From positions 1,426,001 to 1,490,000 of the forward strand of contig NZ_CP123967.1 of assembly GCF_029917005.1 (NCBI RefSeq): a stretch of 64,000 nt of DNA, given 5' to 3'. Every line of letters starts with the position of its first letter. The first letter of the stretch is position 1. The notes beneath the pieces were generated by a model. It saw only the letters and a program-made list of their open reading frames with translations. It was not told the DNA's origin and made no database searches. A program made the position numbers and the translations under genes. Source of the stretch: Tessaracoccus lacteus. GTDB taxonomy: Bacteria; Actinomycetota; Actinomycetes; Propionibacteriales; Propionibacteriaceae. Positions 27,908 to 36,578 of this stretch are shown piece after piece.

Positions 27908-28468
27908 TCAGCTGATGAAGCGGAAGTTCCAGGGGTAGCGGTACTGCTGGCCTGCCTTGTAGGAGTCCGGCCCGTTGAGTGCGCCCATGATGCCGATGAT
28001 CAGCGTCGCGACGCTCGCGATGGCTCCGAGGATCCACCCGACGACCGGAATCGCCCAGATGACCCCGGCGATGACGCGGACGATGCCGAAGTTCAGCACC
28101 TCCTTGAGGTGGTCGTCCAGGAGCGGGGTCTTGTCCTTGTCGATGGCCCAGAAGATCACGGCCGGCCAGCCGAAGATGGCCGTGAGCCAGTAGTTGAGCT
28201 GCACGTTGGTCAGCGTCGAGTCAGCGGAGTAGGCGGGCACCTGCTGCGGTGTGTAGCCGGGGGGCGGGCCTGTCGGGGTTGAGTACTCGACCCGGGGCGG
28301 CGGAGCGTAGTTGGCCTGCTGCTGCGGGGGAGGGGCGCTGTCCTCACGCTGCTCCTCCGCCTCCTGCTGCTCGGGTGCAGGGGCAGGAGGCACCGTCGGA
28401 TCGTCGACGGGCTGGGTGAGGTCGTCGCGGCTGATCTGCTGATCGTCGGGCTCGGGATGCGTGCTCAT
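27908..28468 (-). CDS. DUF4870 membrane protein with proline/glutamine-rich N-terminus
   Basis: 186 residues. The first 95 are disordered and rich in Pro, Gln and Glu. The remainder has three hydrophobic stretches in the DUF4870 pattern (NYWLTAIFGWPAVIFWAID, KEVLNFGIVRVIAGVIW, VVGWILGAIASVATLIIGIM). Function is unknown. It starts 5 bp after the DUF937 gene stop, so both are in one transcript. Confidence 0.82.
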   Translation of the reverse strand: MSTHPEPDDQQISRDDLTQPVDDPTVPPAPAPEQQEAEEQREDSAPPPQQQANYAPPPRVEYSTPTGPPPGYTPQQVPAYSADSTLTNVQLNYWLTAIFGWPAVIFWAIDKDKTPLLDDHLKEVLNFGIVRVIAGVIWAIPVVGWILGAIASVATLIIGIMGALNGPDSYKAGQQYRYPWNFRFIS

Positions 28469-28473
28469 GGCCG

Positions 28474-29172
28474 TCACCGCTTTCCGCCGCCGAGTAGGCC
28501 GCCCAGCAGGTCGCCGAGGATGCCGCCGCCGAGGAGGTCGCCCAGTCCGCCGCCCGAGGTAGTGACCGTTGTGGACGAGGAGGTGTCGGGCATCGGGATG
28601 GTGGGGGCGCCCGTCGTCGAGGCCGACTCGGTCTGTGTCTTGAAGACCCCGCCGGAGGTGGACGTCGACTGCGCGGTTTCGGACGAGGCCGCGGCCCCGC
28701 CGCCGAGGATCGATCCCAGGATCCCGCCGAGGATCCCGCCTCCCGCGGAGGAACCTGAGGACTGGCCCTTGTCGACATTCATCAGCTTGCCTGCCAGCCA
28801 CGCCATGACGATCGGGGCGAGCATGGGCAGGAGCTTGGAGATCAGGCCCTCGTCTGCGGGGGTGGCCGAGCCGAGCTTCGAGACGACCGCCTGCTCGTTG
28901 TCGCCGAAGACGTTGCGGGTGATCTTCTCCCCATCCGAGACGTCGATGTCACCGACGTTCACGCCGCCTTGGAGCAGAGTCGGGCTGTGTCCGCTGACCG
29001 CCCTCGCCAGGGACGCCTCGCCCGCGGGATCCTGCGCGTTGGCGTCCATGCCCATGAGGAGTGCGGGGAGCGCACTCTGCACGGCCTGCCGGACCTCGGC
29101 AGGGCTCGCCCCGACCTGCGTGGCCAGTTGATCGATGGGCAGTTGCTCCAGAAGATCCTGGATGTCTGACAT
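28474..29172 (-). CDS. DUF937 domain protein
   Basis: 232 residues. The N-terminal 130 form the helical DUF937 region (LLEQLPIDQLATQVGASPAE, then LLPMLAPIVMAWLAGKLM). The C-terminal 100 are low-complexity, glycine- and serine-rich, with repeated GGGILGGILG and GGLLGGG blocks. Function is unknown. ATG 29172 follows AGGAAGGGAG, a strong ribosome binding site. Confidence 0.82.
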   Translation of the reverse strand: MSDIQDLLEQLPIDQLATQVGASPAEVRQAVQSALPALLMGMDANAQDPAGEASLARAVSGHSPTLLQGGVNVGDIDVSDGEKITRNVFGDNEQAVVSKLGSATPADEGLISKLLPMLAPIVMAWLAGKLMNVDKGQSSGSSAGGGILGGILGSILGGGAAASSETAQSTSTSGGVFKTQTESASTTGAPTIPMPDTSSSTTVTTSGGGLGDLLGGGILGDLLGGLLGGGKR

Positions 29173-29272
29173 GCATGTCTCCCTTCCTTGCGCGCTTCTG
29201 ATGGCGCTCGAGGATCACGCTAGGACCAGTGGGGGCCAACCAGGCGGGGCTCCGTGCCGGACGGGCCGGACC

Positions 29273-29905
29273 TCACATCTCGATCGGGACCTCAGGTCGC
29301 GCCCGGGAGAATCGCTCGCCGAGCACACCGTCGAGGATCCTGTCCGCGAGCCCGATCCCGGGGGCCGAGAGCAGGGCGTCGTGGATGGGATGGACCTTGG
29401 CCGACGGGTAGCGCTGGGCGAAGTCGATGGCGTCGGCGAGCTTCAGCCAGGGACCAGAGATGGGGATGAGGACGTGCTCGACTGAATCGGGGTCGCCGAT
29501 GTGCGGGAAGGCGTCGCCGGGGACCAGGAGTCGGCCGTCGACCAGGTAGCTGGCGTTCAGGGGAGTGGGGATCCCGGAGTAGATGACGGCGTGGTTCCCG
29601 ACGGCTGCGGTGATCCTGAGCGACCCGAACGTCAGTGCCGCGCCATCCTCGACGACGTGGAGGCGCTCCTCGGGGATGCCCTGGTCGCGCAGCGCGTCGA
29701 TGGCGTCGCGCGGGGCGTAGATCGGGGCGCTGGTCTGCGCGAGGTAGCCGGGCTCGGCGTGGTCGGCGTGCTGATGGGTGATGAGCATCGCGTCCGGGCG
29801 GCCGACGTCGTCGAGCTTGCTGAAGGCACCTGGGTCGACGAGCACGTTGGCGTCCTCAGCGACGATGCTCAGGCAGGCGTGACCGTGGAGTGTGAACTTC
29901 AGCAT
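29273..29905 (-). CDS. MBL-fold metal-dependent hydrolase (UlaG-like)
   Basis: 210-residue metallo-beta-lactamase-fold protein with the metal motif ITHQHADHAEP, an upstream HGHACLSI and a downstream VGNHAVIY and VPGDAF. It belongs to the UPF0173/UlaG-like branch; the substrate is unknown. ATG 29905 is 6 nt after TATCGT, consistent with leaderless transcription. It is the last clearly core gene before the accessory island. Confidence 0.85.
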   Translation of the reverse strand: MLKFTLHGHACLSIVAEDANVLVDPGAFSKLDDVGRPDAMLITHQHADHAEPGYLAQTSAPIYAPRDAIDALRDQGIPEERLHVVEDGAALTFGSLRITAAVGNHAVIYSGIPTPLNASYLVDGRLLVPGDAFPHIGDPDSVEHVLIPISGPWLKLADAIDFAQRYPSAKVHPIHDALLSAPGIGLADRILDGVLGERFSRARPEVPIEM

Positions 29906-30424
29906 GAGCCAACGATAGTCGCTGGGTGGCCGGCGGAGGGGAGATGTGACTCTTCACGCCGGCCGCGGAAGTGTGACGCGCCAATAGACATGGCGTAGAG
30001 CGTCACGTTCATGGCAGGACTTTGTACGTCGGGGTCTCGGAACACGCGGTAGCGGCGTGACAGGAGAGTTGACATTCTCGTCGCGGCGGACAGGTAGGAC
30101 CGGATGGACGTCCGTCGTGCCGAGGAGGACTGCACGTGCAGTAGAGCAGTATCCGCCGGGCCGGGGCGGCGGCATGCCGTAGCGGCTGCGATCAGGGGGA
30201 GGGCGCGGCCGGCTGCCCACAGTCCAAACCGCCGCTTCCGTTCCCCTCGTTGGTTGACGCCAAGTAGCGCGGACCAATCGGAGGTCTTGGTCGAGCGCCG
30301 GTCGGGCGGGTCCGGCGAGCCGCCGCCGTTCGGAGGGACTGCCGTGCTGTAATGAGACGTGCCCGACGCCCGGGCCAGTCCTTCGTCTTGACCCCGTCCG
30401 GGCCCTGACGAGAGGAGACGGGCT
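29906..30424. other. Intergenic region at the left edge of the accessory island
   Basis: 519 bp without a supported gene. Open frames here (for example 30104-30352 on the plus strand) have arginine/proline-rich shadow-like composition. No tRNA, integrase, terminal repeat or attachment site was found. The last part (30413-30424) holds GAGAGGAGA, the ribosome binding site of the ParB-fold gene. Confidence 0.5.
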
Positions 30425-31957
30425 GTGGAGGACGACCGTTGGCCCATCGAGGAGCGCGACCTGAGCGAGTTGTGCCTCGACCCGTTGAACGTGCGGATCG
30501 CGAACCCGCAGGCCGGCGAGAGCTCGATCGCGGCGTACCTGGTCGCAGCCGAGGACGTGGCGGTCCTCGCGGTGGGTATCGCGCGCGACGGCTACCTGGA
30601 CAACGAGCTGCCGGTCGTCACCTTCGAGGACGGCCGCTTGATGGTGCTCGAAGGCAACCGCCGGGTCACGGCATTGAAGCTGCTCACCGGCACCTTGGCC
30701 GCGGACGATCCGGGAGGGGTCGCGTTCAGCGACGTGGGGGTGGAGCGAGTCGCCCGCCGGTACCCGCGCGAGCTTCCGACCAGCATCCGTGTGATGGTGG
30801 CCCCGTCGCGGGAGGCAGCGCAGCCGCTGCTGGCGAGGTTGCACACGTCGAACCCGAAGAAGTCGTGGCTGCGTGAGCAGCAGGCGATCTTCTACCACGC
30901 GCAGCTCGACCGCGGACGCACCGTGGACGACCTGCGCGTGCAGTTCCCCAGTGCCGACGACATCCCGCGGTTTATCCGCATGGGCGAAATGCGGGCCCTC
31001 ATCCGAGGGCTCGACTTCAAGGATGACGCGCTCAAGGACTGGATCCTGGAGAGCAGGCTCCCGATGACCTCGTTCGAGTACGCGTACCGCTCGCCCGACG
31101 TGCTCTCGGCGCTCGGCCTCGCGTTCACCACCGACGGGCTCCTCGTCGACAGCACCCTCACCGAAGGACAGTCCGACGCGATCCAGTACCTGCTCGCACG
31201 GTTCAAGGACAAGACCCTGAACACCCGTTCTCTGGAGTTCAAGGCCGGGAAGAAGGGCGAGGCACCGAACGCGGCCCGGACCGCGTTCCTTGACGCACTC
31301 CGCGGCATCGTCAACGGCGAGAACCCCGAACCTCCCGCCGGCGACGACCGCGACGGCGACCAGGACGCGCCCGACCCCGTCAACCCGGGTACCGACGCCG
31401 TCGACGGTGACAGCAGTAGTCCGCCCGACGGCGCGGGCGGCTCGGCGGGCGACGGTATCGGCGGAGGCGACCCCGGCACCGGGGGCTCTGGCACGGGGGC
31501 CGGCAGCCGAGGGCCCAACCGTGGGGACACCCGCAGACGTCTCGACATGAACGGCTTCGCCTACCAGGGCGCGTCACCGGGGATGCGGCGACGGTTCGAG
31601 GAACTGCGCCAGATCGACGTCGAGACGTTCGCCAACGCGGCGTACGACCTGCTCCGCACGGTCCTCGAATGCTCCGGGAAGGTGTACCTGCGTGCCCACG
31701 CGCCGGCCCGGCTGCAGCCGGGCGCGACCCTGACAGGGGTGCTGACCGCGCTGAAGCAGGAGTTCGCGTCTGACTCCTACGTGCGTGGCATCCTCAACCA
31801 GATCGACGCTGGCGGGCCTCGGTCCTCATCGGCGTACGCTGGGACGGCTCAGTCGCTCAACGCGATGAACCACGAGCCGGACCACTTCGTCCGGCCGGCC
31901 GAGGTGCATGCCGCGTGGGACCGGATCAAGCCACTCGTTATCCGCCTTCTCGCCTGA
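30425..31957 (+). CDS. ParB/Srx-fold protein with acidic linker and helical C-terminal domain
   Basis: 510 residues. The N-terminal ParB-like domain (about 8-110) has LCLDPLNVRIA and the ParB box LEGNRRVTALKLL; a helical segment with KKSWLREQQAIFYHA follows. Residues about 297-365 are a Gly/Asp/Pro-rich linker. The C-terminal domain (about 375-510) is helical and ends with LNAMNHEPDHF and a tryptophan-containing helix, loosely HEPN-like (weak). A chromosome-partition ParB is unlikely: there is no ParA partner or centromere repeat, and the HTH domain is absent. It converges on a Dam-type methylase 17 bp away, suggesting a DNA-modification or defence pair (inference). GTG 30425 has a good ribosome binding site. 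Confidence 0.7.
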   Translation: MEDDRWPIEERDLSELCLDPLNVRIANPQAGESSIAAYLVAAEDVAVLAVGIARDGYLDNELPVVTFEDGRLMVLEGNRRVTALKLLTGTLAADDPGGVAFSDVGVERVARRYPRELPTSIRVMVAPSREAAQPLLARLHTSNPKKSWLREQQAIFYHAQLDRGRTVDDLRVQFPSADDIPRFIRMGEMRALIRGLDFKDDALKDWILESRLPMTSFEYAYRSPDVLSALGLAFTTDGLLVDSTLTEGQSDAIQYLLARFKDKTLNTRSLEFKAGKKGEAPNAARTAFLDALRGIVNGENPEPPAGDDRDGDQDAPDPVNPGTDAVDGDSSSPPDGAGGSAGDGIGGGDPGTGGSGTGAGSRGPNRGDTRRRLDMNGFAYQGASPGMRRRFEELRQIDVETFANAAYDLLRTVLECSGKVYLRAHAPARLQPGATLTGVLTALKQEFASDSYVRGILNQIDAGGPRSSSAYAGTAQSLNAMNHEPDHFVRPAEVHAAWDRIKPLVIRLLA

Positions 31958-31974
31958 GCAGGCGGCTTGGTTCG

Positions 31975-32877
31975 CTACCCGGCGTCCGCGTGCCCGGTCG
32001 CGACGACGCCGGAGACCGACGGTGACAGGACCGCGAGCTCGGTCGAGCGCACGGCCCGGTGCGCGCTGTAGTAGAGCGCGTACGACTGCACCGCCTCGCC
32101 TTCGTAGAGGCGCCGGATGTACGGGGCATCGTCGTAGGTGACGACCCAGTTCCCGTGCGGGTACGCGCGGACCGTGGCGGCGAGGTCGGCGTGGTCGCGG
32201 TGTGTGAACGCGTTCAGGTAGAGGCTGCCGCCGGCCGCGAGGTACGGCGGGTCGATGTAGAGGAACGCGTTCGGGTCGCTTGCGTGCTCCTGGACGATGC
32301 TCCGCCCATCCTTGTTGGACACTGTGATCCGGTGTGCGCGCTCGCCGATCGCCTCCAAGCGGCGGACGAGCTCGGGCCGGTTGAACCGGGCGTCGATCTT
32401 GTAGTTTCCGGTCTGATTCACCCCGCCGATGGGACCGGCGTTCAGGATGCCGGACCGGTTCGTCCTGTTCAGGTAGAAGAACGCAAACCCGAGCGCCAAC
32501 GGGTCGGTGTCGTCCGCCGCCCGGTACACGGCCTTCTGCCTTCGCCACTCCTCGACGGTGAGGGGCTTGTCGGCCACGAGTGCGCAGAGCGCCTCGCAGT
32601 GTTCGGTCGCGGCGACCCAGAACGAGTGCACGGCAGGGTCGAAGTCGTTCACCACGAGCCGGTCGACGTGACCTTCGACGAGCAGCGCGACACCCGCTCC
32701 TGCGCCGCCAGCGTACGGCTCAACGTACGTCGGGTCGGTCAGATCCAGCGCCTCGATCACGTCGGCGAAGAACCCCGCGAGCGATGCCTTCCCGCCCGGG
32801 TACCGCAGCGGGCTCAACGTGCCGTAGCGGCGCGCAGCTCGCACCTGCAGGAGCGTGTCGGTGTGGGCGGCGTTCAC
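31975..32877 (-). CDS. D12-class (Dam-type) DNA N6-adenine methyltransferase
   Basis: 300-residue SAM-dependent methylase. LRYPGGKASLAGFF is the N-terminal motif X, YVEPYAGGAGAGVALL the SAM motif I, and LYIDPPYLA the catalytic DPPY motif IV. The order, with a target-recognition segment between I and IV (FFYLNRTNRSGI region), is the alpha class of Dam and M.DpnIIA. The target sequence cannot be read from the protein. No cognate restriction nuclease is seen beside it. GTG 32877 follows GGGGAGA. It is convergent with the ParB-fold gene. Confidence 0.9.
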   Translation of the reverse strand: MNAAHTDTLLQVRAARRYGTLSPLRYPGGKASLAGFFADVIEALDLTDPTYVEPYAGGAGAGVALLVEGHVDRLVVNDFDPAVHSFWVAATEHCEALCALVADKPLTVEEWRRQKAVYRAADDTDPLALGFAFFYLNRTNRSGILNAGPIGGVNQTGNYKIDARFNRPELVRRLEAIGERAHRITVSNKDGRSIVQEHASDPNAFLYIDPPYLAAGGSLYLNAFTHRDHADLAATVRAYPHGNWVVTYDDAPYIRRLYEGEAVQSYALYYSAHRAVRSTELAVLSPSVSGVVATGHADAG

Positions 32878-33000
32878 GGTCTCCCCACGAAGGCAGATCC
32901 AAGGGGCACCGTTGTCTCACCACGCATGAGGCAACTCTAGCCGTCAGTCGATCTCGGAGGAGGGTCGCCCGCCGGCGAGATCCAAACGCCCCAAACGTGA

Positions 33001-33724
33001 CTATTGAAGAGGATGCCTGGCGTCCAAGACTCGGGGTGCGCAGGGCACCAGGCGCGAATCCACGACCTGGAACTCCGCGAGGAGGTCAGCATACGGAAGG
33101 CTCGACGCCGAAGTCGCTCCGAAACCGAATACGCGCTCACTGCCCAGGACCTCCGCGGCTGTCGCTCTGGCGGGGTAAAGCATGTCGAAGCCGTTCCGAG
33201 CGTTCTCCCCCTCGTATGCCGCCACCGAGTGACTCACCCTTTCAAGGGTCCTGTCCGTGAACGGGGCATAGAGCGTCGGGCGTGGGAGGTCCGCCCACAG
33301 ACCCCATTGCCACCATGGCGGTGCCATGGGCCGAAGGTCCAGCAGGGCATCTGCCACGGCCCGCCCGACCGCCTCGTGGGCGTGGTGCCCGTCCTTGGGG
33401 TGGGGCGAAACGACCAGGGCCCGCGCCCGTCTCCCTAATGACGGAGGCGACAGCTTCCGCAACGTATTCCTGAGCCGCCGACAGGTCGTCGCTGCTCGAC
33501 AGCCCCGCCAACGGGTCCATTACGCGAGGCTCGAAGCCGACGCGTCCAGTGGCTTCGAGGAGTTCCACCCTCCGGCGATCGTGATCGCCCAGTCGCCCGA
33601 GCGTGCAGGTGAGAGCCACGACTCGCCACCCCTGCTGCCTTAACATCACGAGAGTTGCGCCAGCACCCAGAATCTCATCGTCGGGGTGCGGTGCGACATG
33701 TACGGCAACCGAGTCAGCACTCAT
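33001..33724 (-). pseudogene. PIG-L (LmbE) family deacetylase, frameshifted
   Basis: The first frame (33724 to about 33425) gives a good PIG-L N-terminus, with the zinc motif in VAPHPDDEILGAGAT and ALTCTLGRLGDHDRRR. From about 33425 homology continues in a different frame with ALVVSPHPKDGHHAHEAVGR and goes on to a TAG at 33001. A single-base change near 33420-33430 (around the run GGGAGACGGGCGCGGGCCC) separates them. The family deacetylates GlcNAc-type substrates. Either the gene is inactive or the assembly has an error there. Confidence 0.75.
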
Positions 33725-33759
33725 CTCTTCACTCCACCGGAGCCCGTTGAGGTCGGATT

Positions 33760-34281
33760 CTAGGCCGAGGCCGTAAGAACCCGTTCATGTTCTTGCTGCA
33801 GATCCTTGACCTGAGTACTAAGTGCCTCGTTGCGCAGTTCCTTGCCTACATACCGGGTGACAGCGGAACGCAGTTGCTCGGCGAGGGTCGTATCGTCCAT
33901 CAGGCCGAGCGCGGTCATAAGGTCGCACTCGCGGTTCGGAATCCTGAGGGTGATCGACTTCTGGCGGACCGGACGCTTTGAGGCGTCTCCACCTTCCGGG
34001 CCTGCGGTTGCCCTTGCGGTGCCGGGATCCAAGAGATGACCTAGCATGGCAGCCTGTCGCTCTTGCGCTGCGGCGACCTGCTGCGGCAAGGTCGATTGCG
34101 AGAGTCGCCACTCCAAATACTCCTCGACGGCAGTCCGTATCTGCTGAGCCAGGGTCGTCTCAGCGAGTAGGGCCAATGCCTGCAGGAGGTCGACCTCGCC
34201 GGCCGCGATCTTTACGGTGACCGGTCGCTCGGCCCGCCGAACCTTACGGTGAGGCGCGGACGAGGATTCAGTAGTGGACAT
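33760..34281 (-). CDS. Tandem ribbon-helix-helix-like DNA-binding protein
   Basis: 173 residues consisting of two related halves. Half one (about 18-80) reads RPVTVKIAAGEVDLLQALAL then LAETTLAQQIRTAVEEYLEW. Half two (about 107-165) reads KSITLRIPNRECDLMTALGL then MDDTTLAEQLRSAVTRYVGK. Each has a beta strand followed by two helices and a glutamine-rich coiled tail, the plan of RHH repressors. A covalently linked RHH pair could bind as a pseudodimer. It is divergent from the IMPase-like gene, with a 21-bp palindrome between them. Confidence 0.65.
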   Translation of the reverse strand: MSTTESSSAPHRKVRRAERPVTVKIAAGEVDLLQALALLAETTLAQQIRTAVEEYLEWRLSQSTLPQQVAAAQERQAAMLGHLLDPGTARATAGPEGGDASKRPVRQKSITLRIPNRECDLMTALGLMDDTTLAEQLRSAVTRYVGKELRNEALSTQVKDLQQEHERVLTASA

Positions 34282-34342
34282 GCGGGCAGCCCTTCTTGGG
34301 AAGCGTTAAGCTCTCGACGTCAGCGTCAGCCTACTGCCGAGA

Positions 34343-34363
34343 CCATGTAATCGTGTTACATGG
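34343..34363. promoter_or_regulatory. Palindromic operator between the RHH-like and IMPase-like genes
   Basis: CCATGTAA (34343-34350) and TTACATGG (34356-34363) are perfect inverted arms around a 5-nt centre. The left arm overlaps TGTAAT (34346-34351), a plausible -10 for the plus-strand gene. It is the only palindrome in this divergent region and the likely site of the RHH-like regulator (inference). Confidence 0.65.
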
Positions 34364-34400
34364 CCGTCGGCGTGTCAAGTCAGCCGTTCGGAGGGCCCCT

Positions 34401-35543
34401 GTGGCAGTGCACACCACCCTGGAGCAGCGAGCCACGTGGCTCCTCGGCATCCTCGACAGTGCGATCGCCCTCGCAACCGCCGACTTGGCCGTGCCTAGTT
34501 CGCTCGCGGCCGAGGACGCGGAGTCTGTCATGGCGGCTGGTCTGCCAGAGAAGCGGCAGCAAGATCTGAAGGCGAACTACGAGAGCTGGGTGCACAGGTA
34601 CAAGGCTGGTGAGCCTGGGGAGCGGGAGAGCACTGTCGGGTTGGAGCAGATCGAGGCTGATGTCAAGACTCACGGCGTCATCGAACAACTCATTCTCGCA
34701 GACGAGCCCGACGCGATCGTCGTAGGTGAAGAGGCGCTGCCAGCGGCTTGGGATGCCTGGGAGGCAGCGTCGCCGGGAACTGTCATTTACAGCGTCGATT
34801 CGATCGACGGCAGTTCTCCCTACGACTCCTTGTCGTTCGGGTTCTCCACCAATCTGTTGATGTACGTCCGACAGCAGGACGGTTCGGACATTCTGACTAT
34901 GACAATCGTGATGAACTCGTCCAGGCTGGGACTCGTTTACCTGACTCCCAACAGCGTGTCGCCGGCCTACCTGGACGGGCGTCGTGACCCGCTTACTGAG
35001 CCGGCCTTTGGCGACGAGGACGTACGCCCTGGCTTCTGTGCCGTTGTCGGTGCGAGCCCCAAGCAGCGGCGACTTGCTGCACAGATCCTCGATACCACTC
35101 TCGGGTGGGGGCTCCCTCCGTTGGTCACGGGCGGCAAGGTTGAGGAGGACCCCCCCTTGACGGTGTTTACCTTGGGGGGAGCTCCAGCCACTTGGGGGAT
35201 CGCGATGGGGAAACTCGACGTGTTCATTTGCCCGTTCCCTCAGACCGTACATGACACGGCCGGAGTGCCGGCGCTTCTCGCACTGGGTCTCAAAGCATTC
35301 GGCAAGGATGGCGAGCCCTACGAGAACAGGGAGCTCCTGGCTCGCTTCAATCAGCTCGCGCGACCGAAGTCCGAGAACTATCAGCCCATTCCTCCGCTGG
35401 TCATCGGCCGCAGCGAAGAACTCGCTTCGCTCATCGCCCGGCGTCTCTGGTCGTCTGGGGCGCAACGCCTAGTCGCCCAACCATCCGACGACGGATCGCC
35501 GGCGACCGGCCTGAGACTGGTACCTGCCCCCAGGGATGTCTGA
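34401..35543 (+). CDS. Inositol monophosphatase/FBPase-superfamily phosphatase
   Basis: 380 residues with lithium-sensitive phosphatase metal ligands: VVGEEALPAAWD (Glu), YSVDSIDGSSPYDS (Asp-Asp-Gly-Ser) and, late in the protein, GGAPATWGIAMGKLDVF followed by HDTAG, the equivalent of the usual WD-AA motif. The active site looks intact. The substrate (inositol phosphate, PAP or a sugar bisphosphate) is unknown. GTG 34401 is chosen for GGAGGG six bases upstream. Codon use is less GC-biased than in neighbouring core genes, which suggests transfer. It is controlled from a shared divergent region with the RHH-like gene. Confidence 0.72.
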   Translation: MAVHTTLEQRATWLLGILDSAIALATADLAVPSSLAAEDAESVMAAGLPEKRQQDLKANYESWVHRYKAGEPGERESTVGLEQIEADVKTHGVIEQLILADEPDAIVVGEEALPAAWDAWEAASPGTVIYSVDSIDGSSPYDSLSFGFSTNLLMYVRQQDGSDILTMTIVMNSSRLGLVYLTPNSVSPAYLDGRRDPLTEPAFGDEDVRPGFCAVVGASPKQRRLAAQILDTTLGWGLPPLVTGGKVEEDPPLTVFTLGGAPATWGIAMGKLDVFICPFPQTVHDTAGVPALLALGLKAFGKDGEPYENRELLARFNQLARPKSENYQPIPPLVIGRSEELASLIARRLWSSGAQRLVAQPSDDGSPATGLRLVPAPRDV

Positions 35544-35681
35544 CCCGCTGACTGCGGGGCTGGCCGGGCTGGGGAGCGCGCTGCCCACGGCGAGAGGCAC
35601 GGCCGCCTCTGCCGGGTAGGTCGTGTTGCCGGTTCGGCGAGTCTGCTTCGCTGCGGGGGCTGCGCCCTGTGGACTGGGGGC

Positions 35682-35783
35682 ATGGCGGCGGATTGGTTGT
35701 TGTACTTGCTCATCGACCCGACCACAGGCCCGTCGTCGCGGTCGGACGGGACGGTGTTCTACGTCGGGTTGTGGGGCTTGTGA
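35682..35783 (+). pseudogene. Truncated GIY-YIG (LEM-3-like) domain remnant
   Basis: This 33-codon frame reads WLLYLLIDPTTG, then a short insert, then GTVFYVGLWGL and stop. The pattern YLLIDP...VFYVG is the opening of a LEM-3-like GIY-YIG endonuclease domain, where YVG is normally followed by KG. Everything after the first two strands is missing. The rest of the 35544-35934 interval holds no supported gene. It probably marks the right edge of the island. Confidence 0.5.
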
Positions 35784-35934
35784 GGTGATGAGGATTTCGT
35801 CAGCCAGAATGACATAATGTGGCTTATCGGACTTTTATCGGTGTGTTCAGGGCGTTTGGGCGTCGGGCCTTCCCGCGGTGTCGCGCCGGCGCTAAGGTCG
35901 CTGGCAGGCATCGATGTAGAACCGAGGTTCACCC

Positions 35935-36378
35935 ATGCAGGTACTCGCGCCGTGTCCAGGACACGTCATCCCGATCACCGAGGTCGGCGACCCGACGTTC
36001 GCCGGGCAGATCGTCGGGCCGGGCGTCGGAATCAATCCGCCTCCCGGATATGCCGAGGTCGTGGCGCCCGCCGACGGGATGCTCCTGAAGGTTGATCCTC
36101 ACGCCTTCATCCTGCTGGTTGACGGAGAGGTCGGGATCCTGGTGCACATCGGCATCAACACGGTGCGGCTCCAGGGCCGTGGCTTCGAGGTGTTGGCCGC
36201 CAAGGGCGCGACGGTCAAGGCCGGCTCCCCCATCGTCGCCTGGGTTCCCGGCGACATCGACGACCCGGAGATCAGTACGACCGTCGTCGTCGTGGCGATG
36301 GACCACGCGCCCGACTCGATCACGCCGCTGGCCAACGGCACCGACGTCGTCGCCGGTGACCCGATCTTCACCGTCTGA
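35935..36378 (+). CDS. crr: PTS glucose-type EIIA component
   Basis: 147-residue soluble PTS IIA domain. The phosphorylated histidine is in LVHIGINTV, and VVAPADGMLL and GHVIPITEVGDPTFAG are family blocks. It takes phosphate from HPr and passes it to an EIIB domain; no IIB or IIC is in the window. The ATG at 35935 has GAGG upstream. It is a free-standing single domain of normal length. Confidence 0.92.
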   Translation: MQVLAPCPGHVIPITEVGDPTFAGQIVGPGVGINPPPGYAEVVAPADGMLLKVDPHAFILLVDGEVGILVHIGINTVRLQGRGFEVLAAKGATVKAGSPIVAWVPGDIDDPEISTTVVVVAMDHAPDSITPLANGTDVVAGDPIFTV

Positions 36379-36511
36379 ACGCCTCCGGTCACCGTCACCG
36401 ACCAGGTCTCGATGAGCACATCCTCCTGCTCGTCGGCCCGAAACGCCCATGTGAACGCTGCCAGACGCAACGACAAGTGTGTCGTGCTCATCGCGACTCC
36501 CCGCACACGGC

Positions 36512-36543
36512 ACTCGGCCCGGGCCATCAGGCCCGGGCCGAGT
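36512..36543. terminator. Strong hairpin between crr and lpd
   Basis: ACTCGGCCCGGGCC (36512-36525) pairs perfectly with 36530-36543 around ATCA. It lies between convergent genes and probably works in both directions. Confidence 0.82.
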
Positions 36544-36578
36544 CGTGTTGCGTCGCAGTCGCCCGCTGGCGGATTCGA

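Noticed and set aside
30104-30352. Possible 82-codon gene in the left flank of the island
   Set aside because: Arg/Pro/Ala-rich composition, no ribosome binding site and no recognised motif.
30425-31957. Chromosome-partition ParB
   Set aside because: It lacks the HTH of ParB proper, has no ParA neighbour and no parS-like repeats nearby.
30425-35783. Prophage or integrative element
   Set aside because: No integrase, structural, replication or transfer genes and no direct-repeat attachment sites were found; it is reported only as an accessory island.
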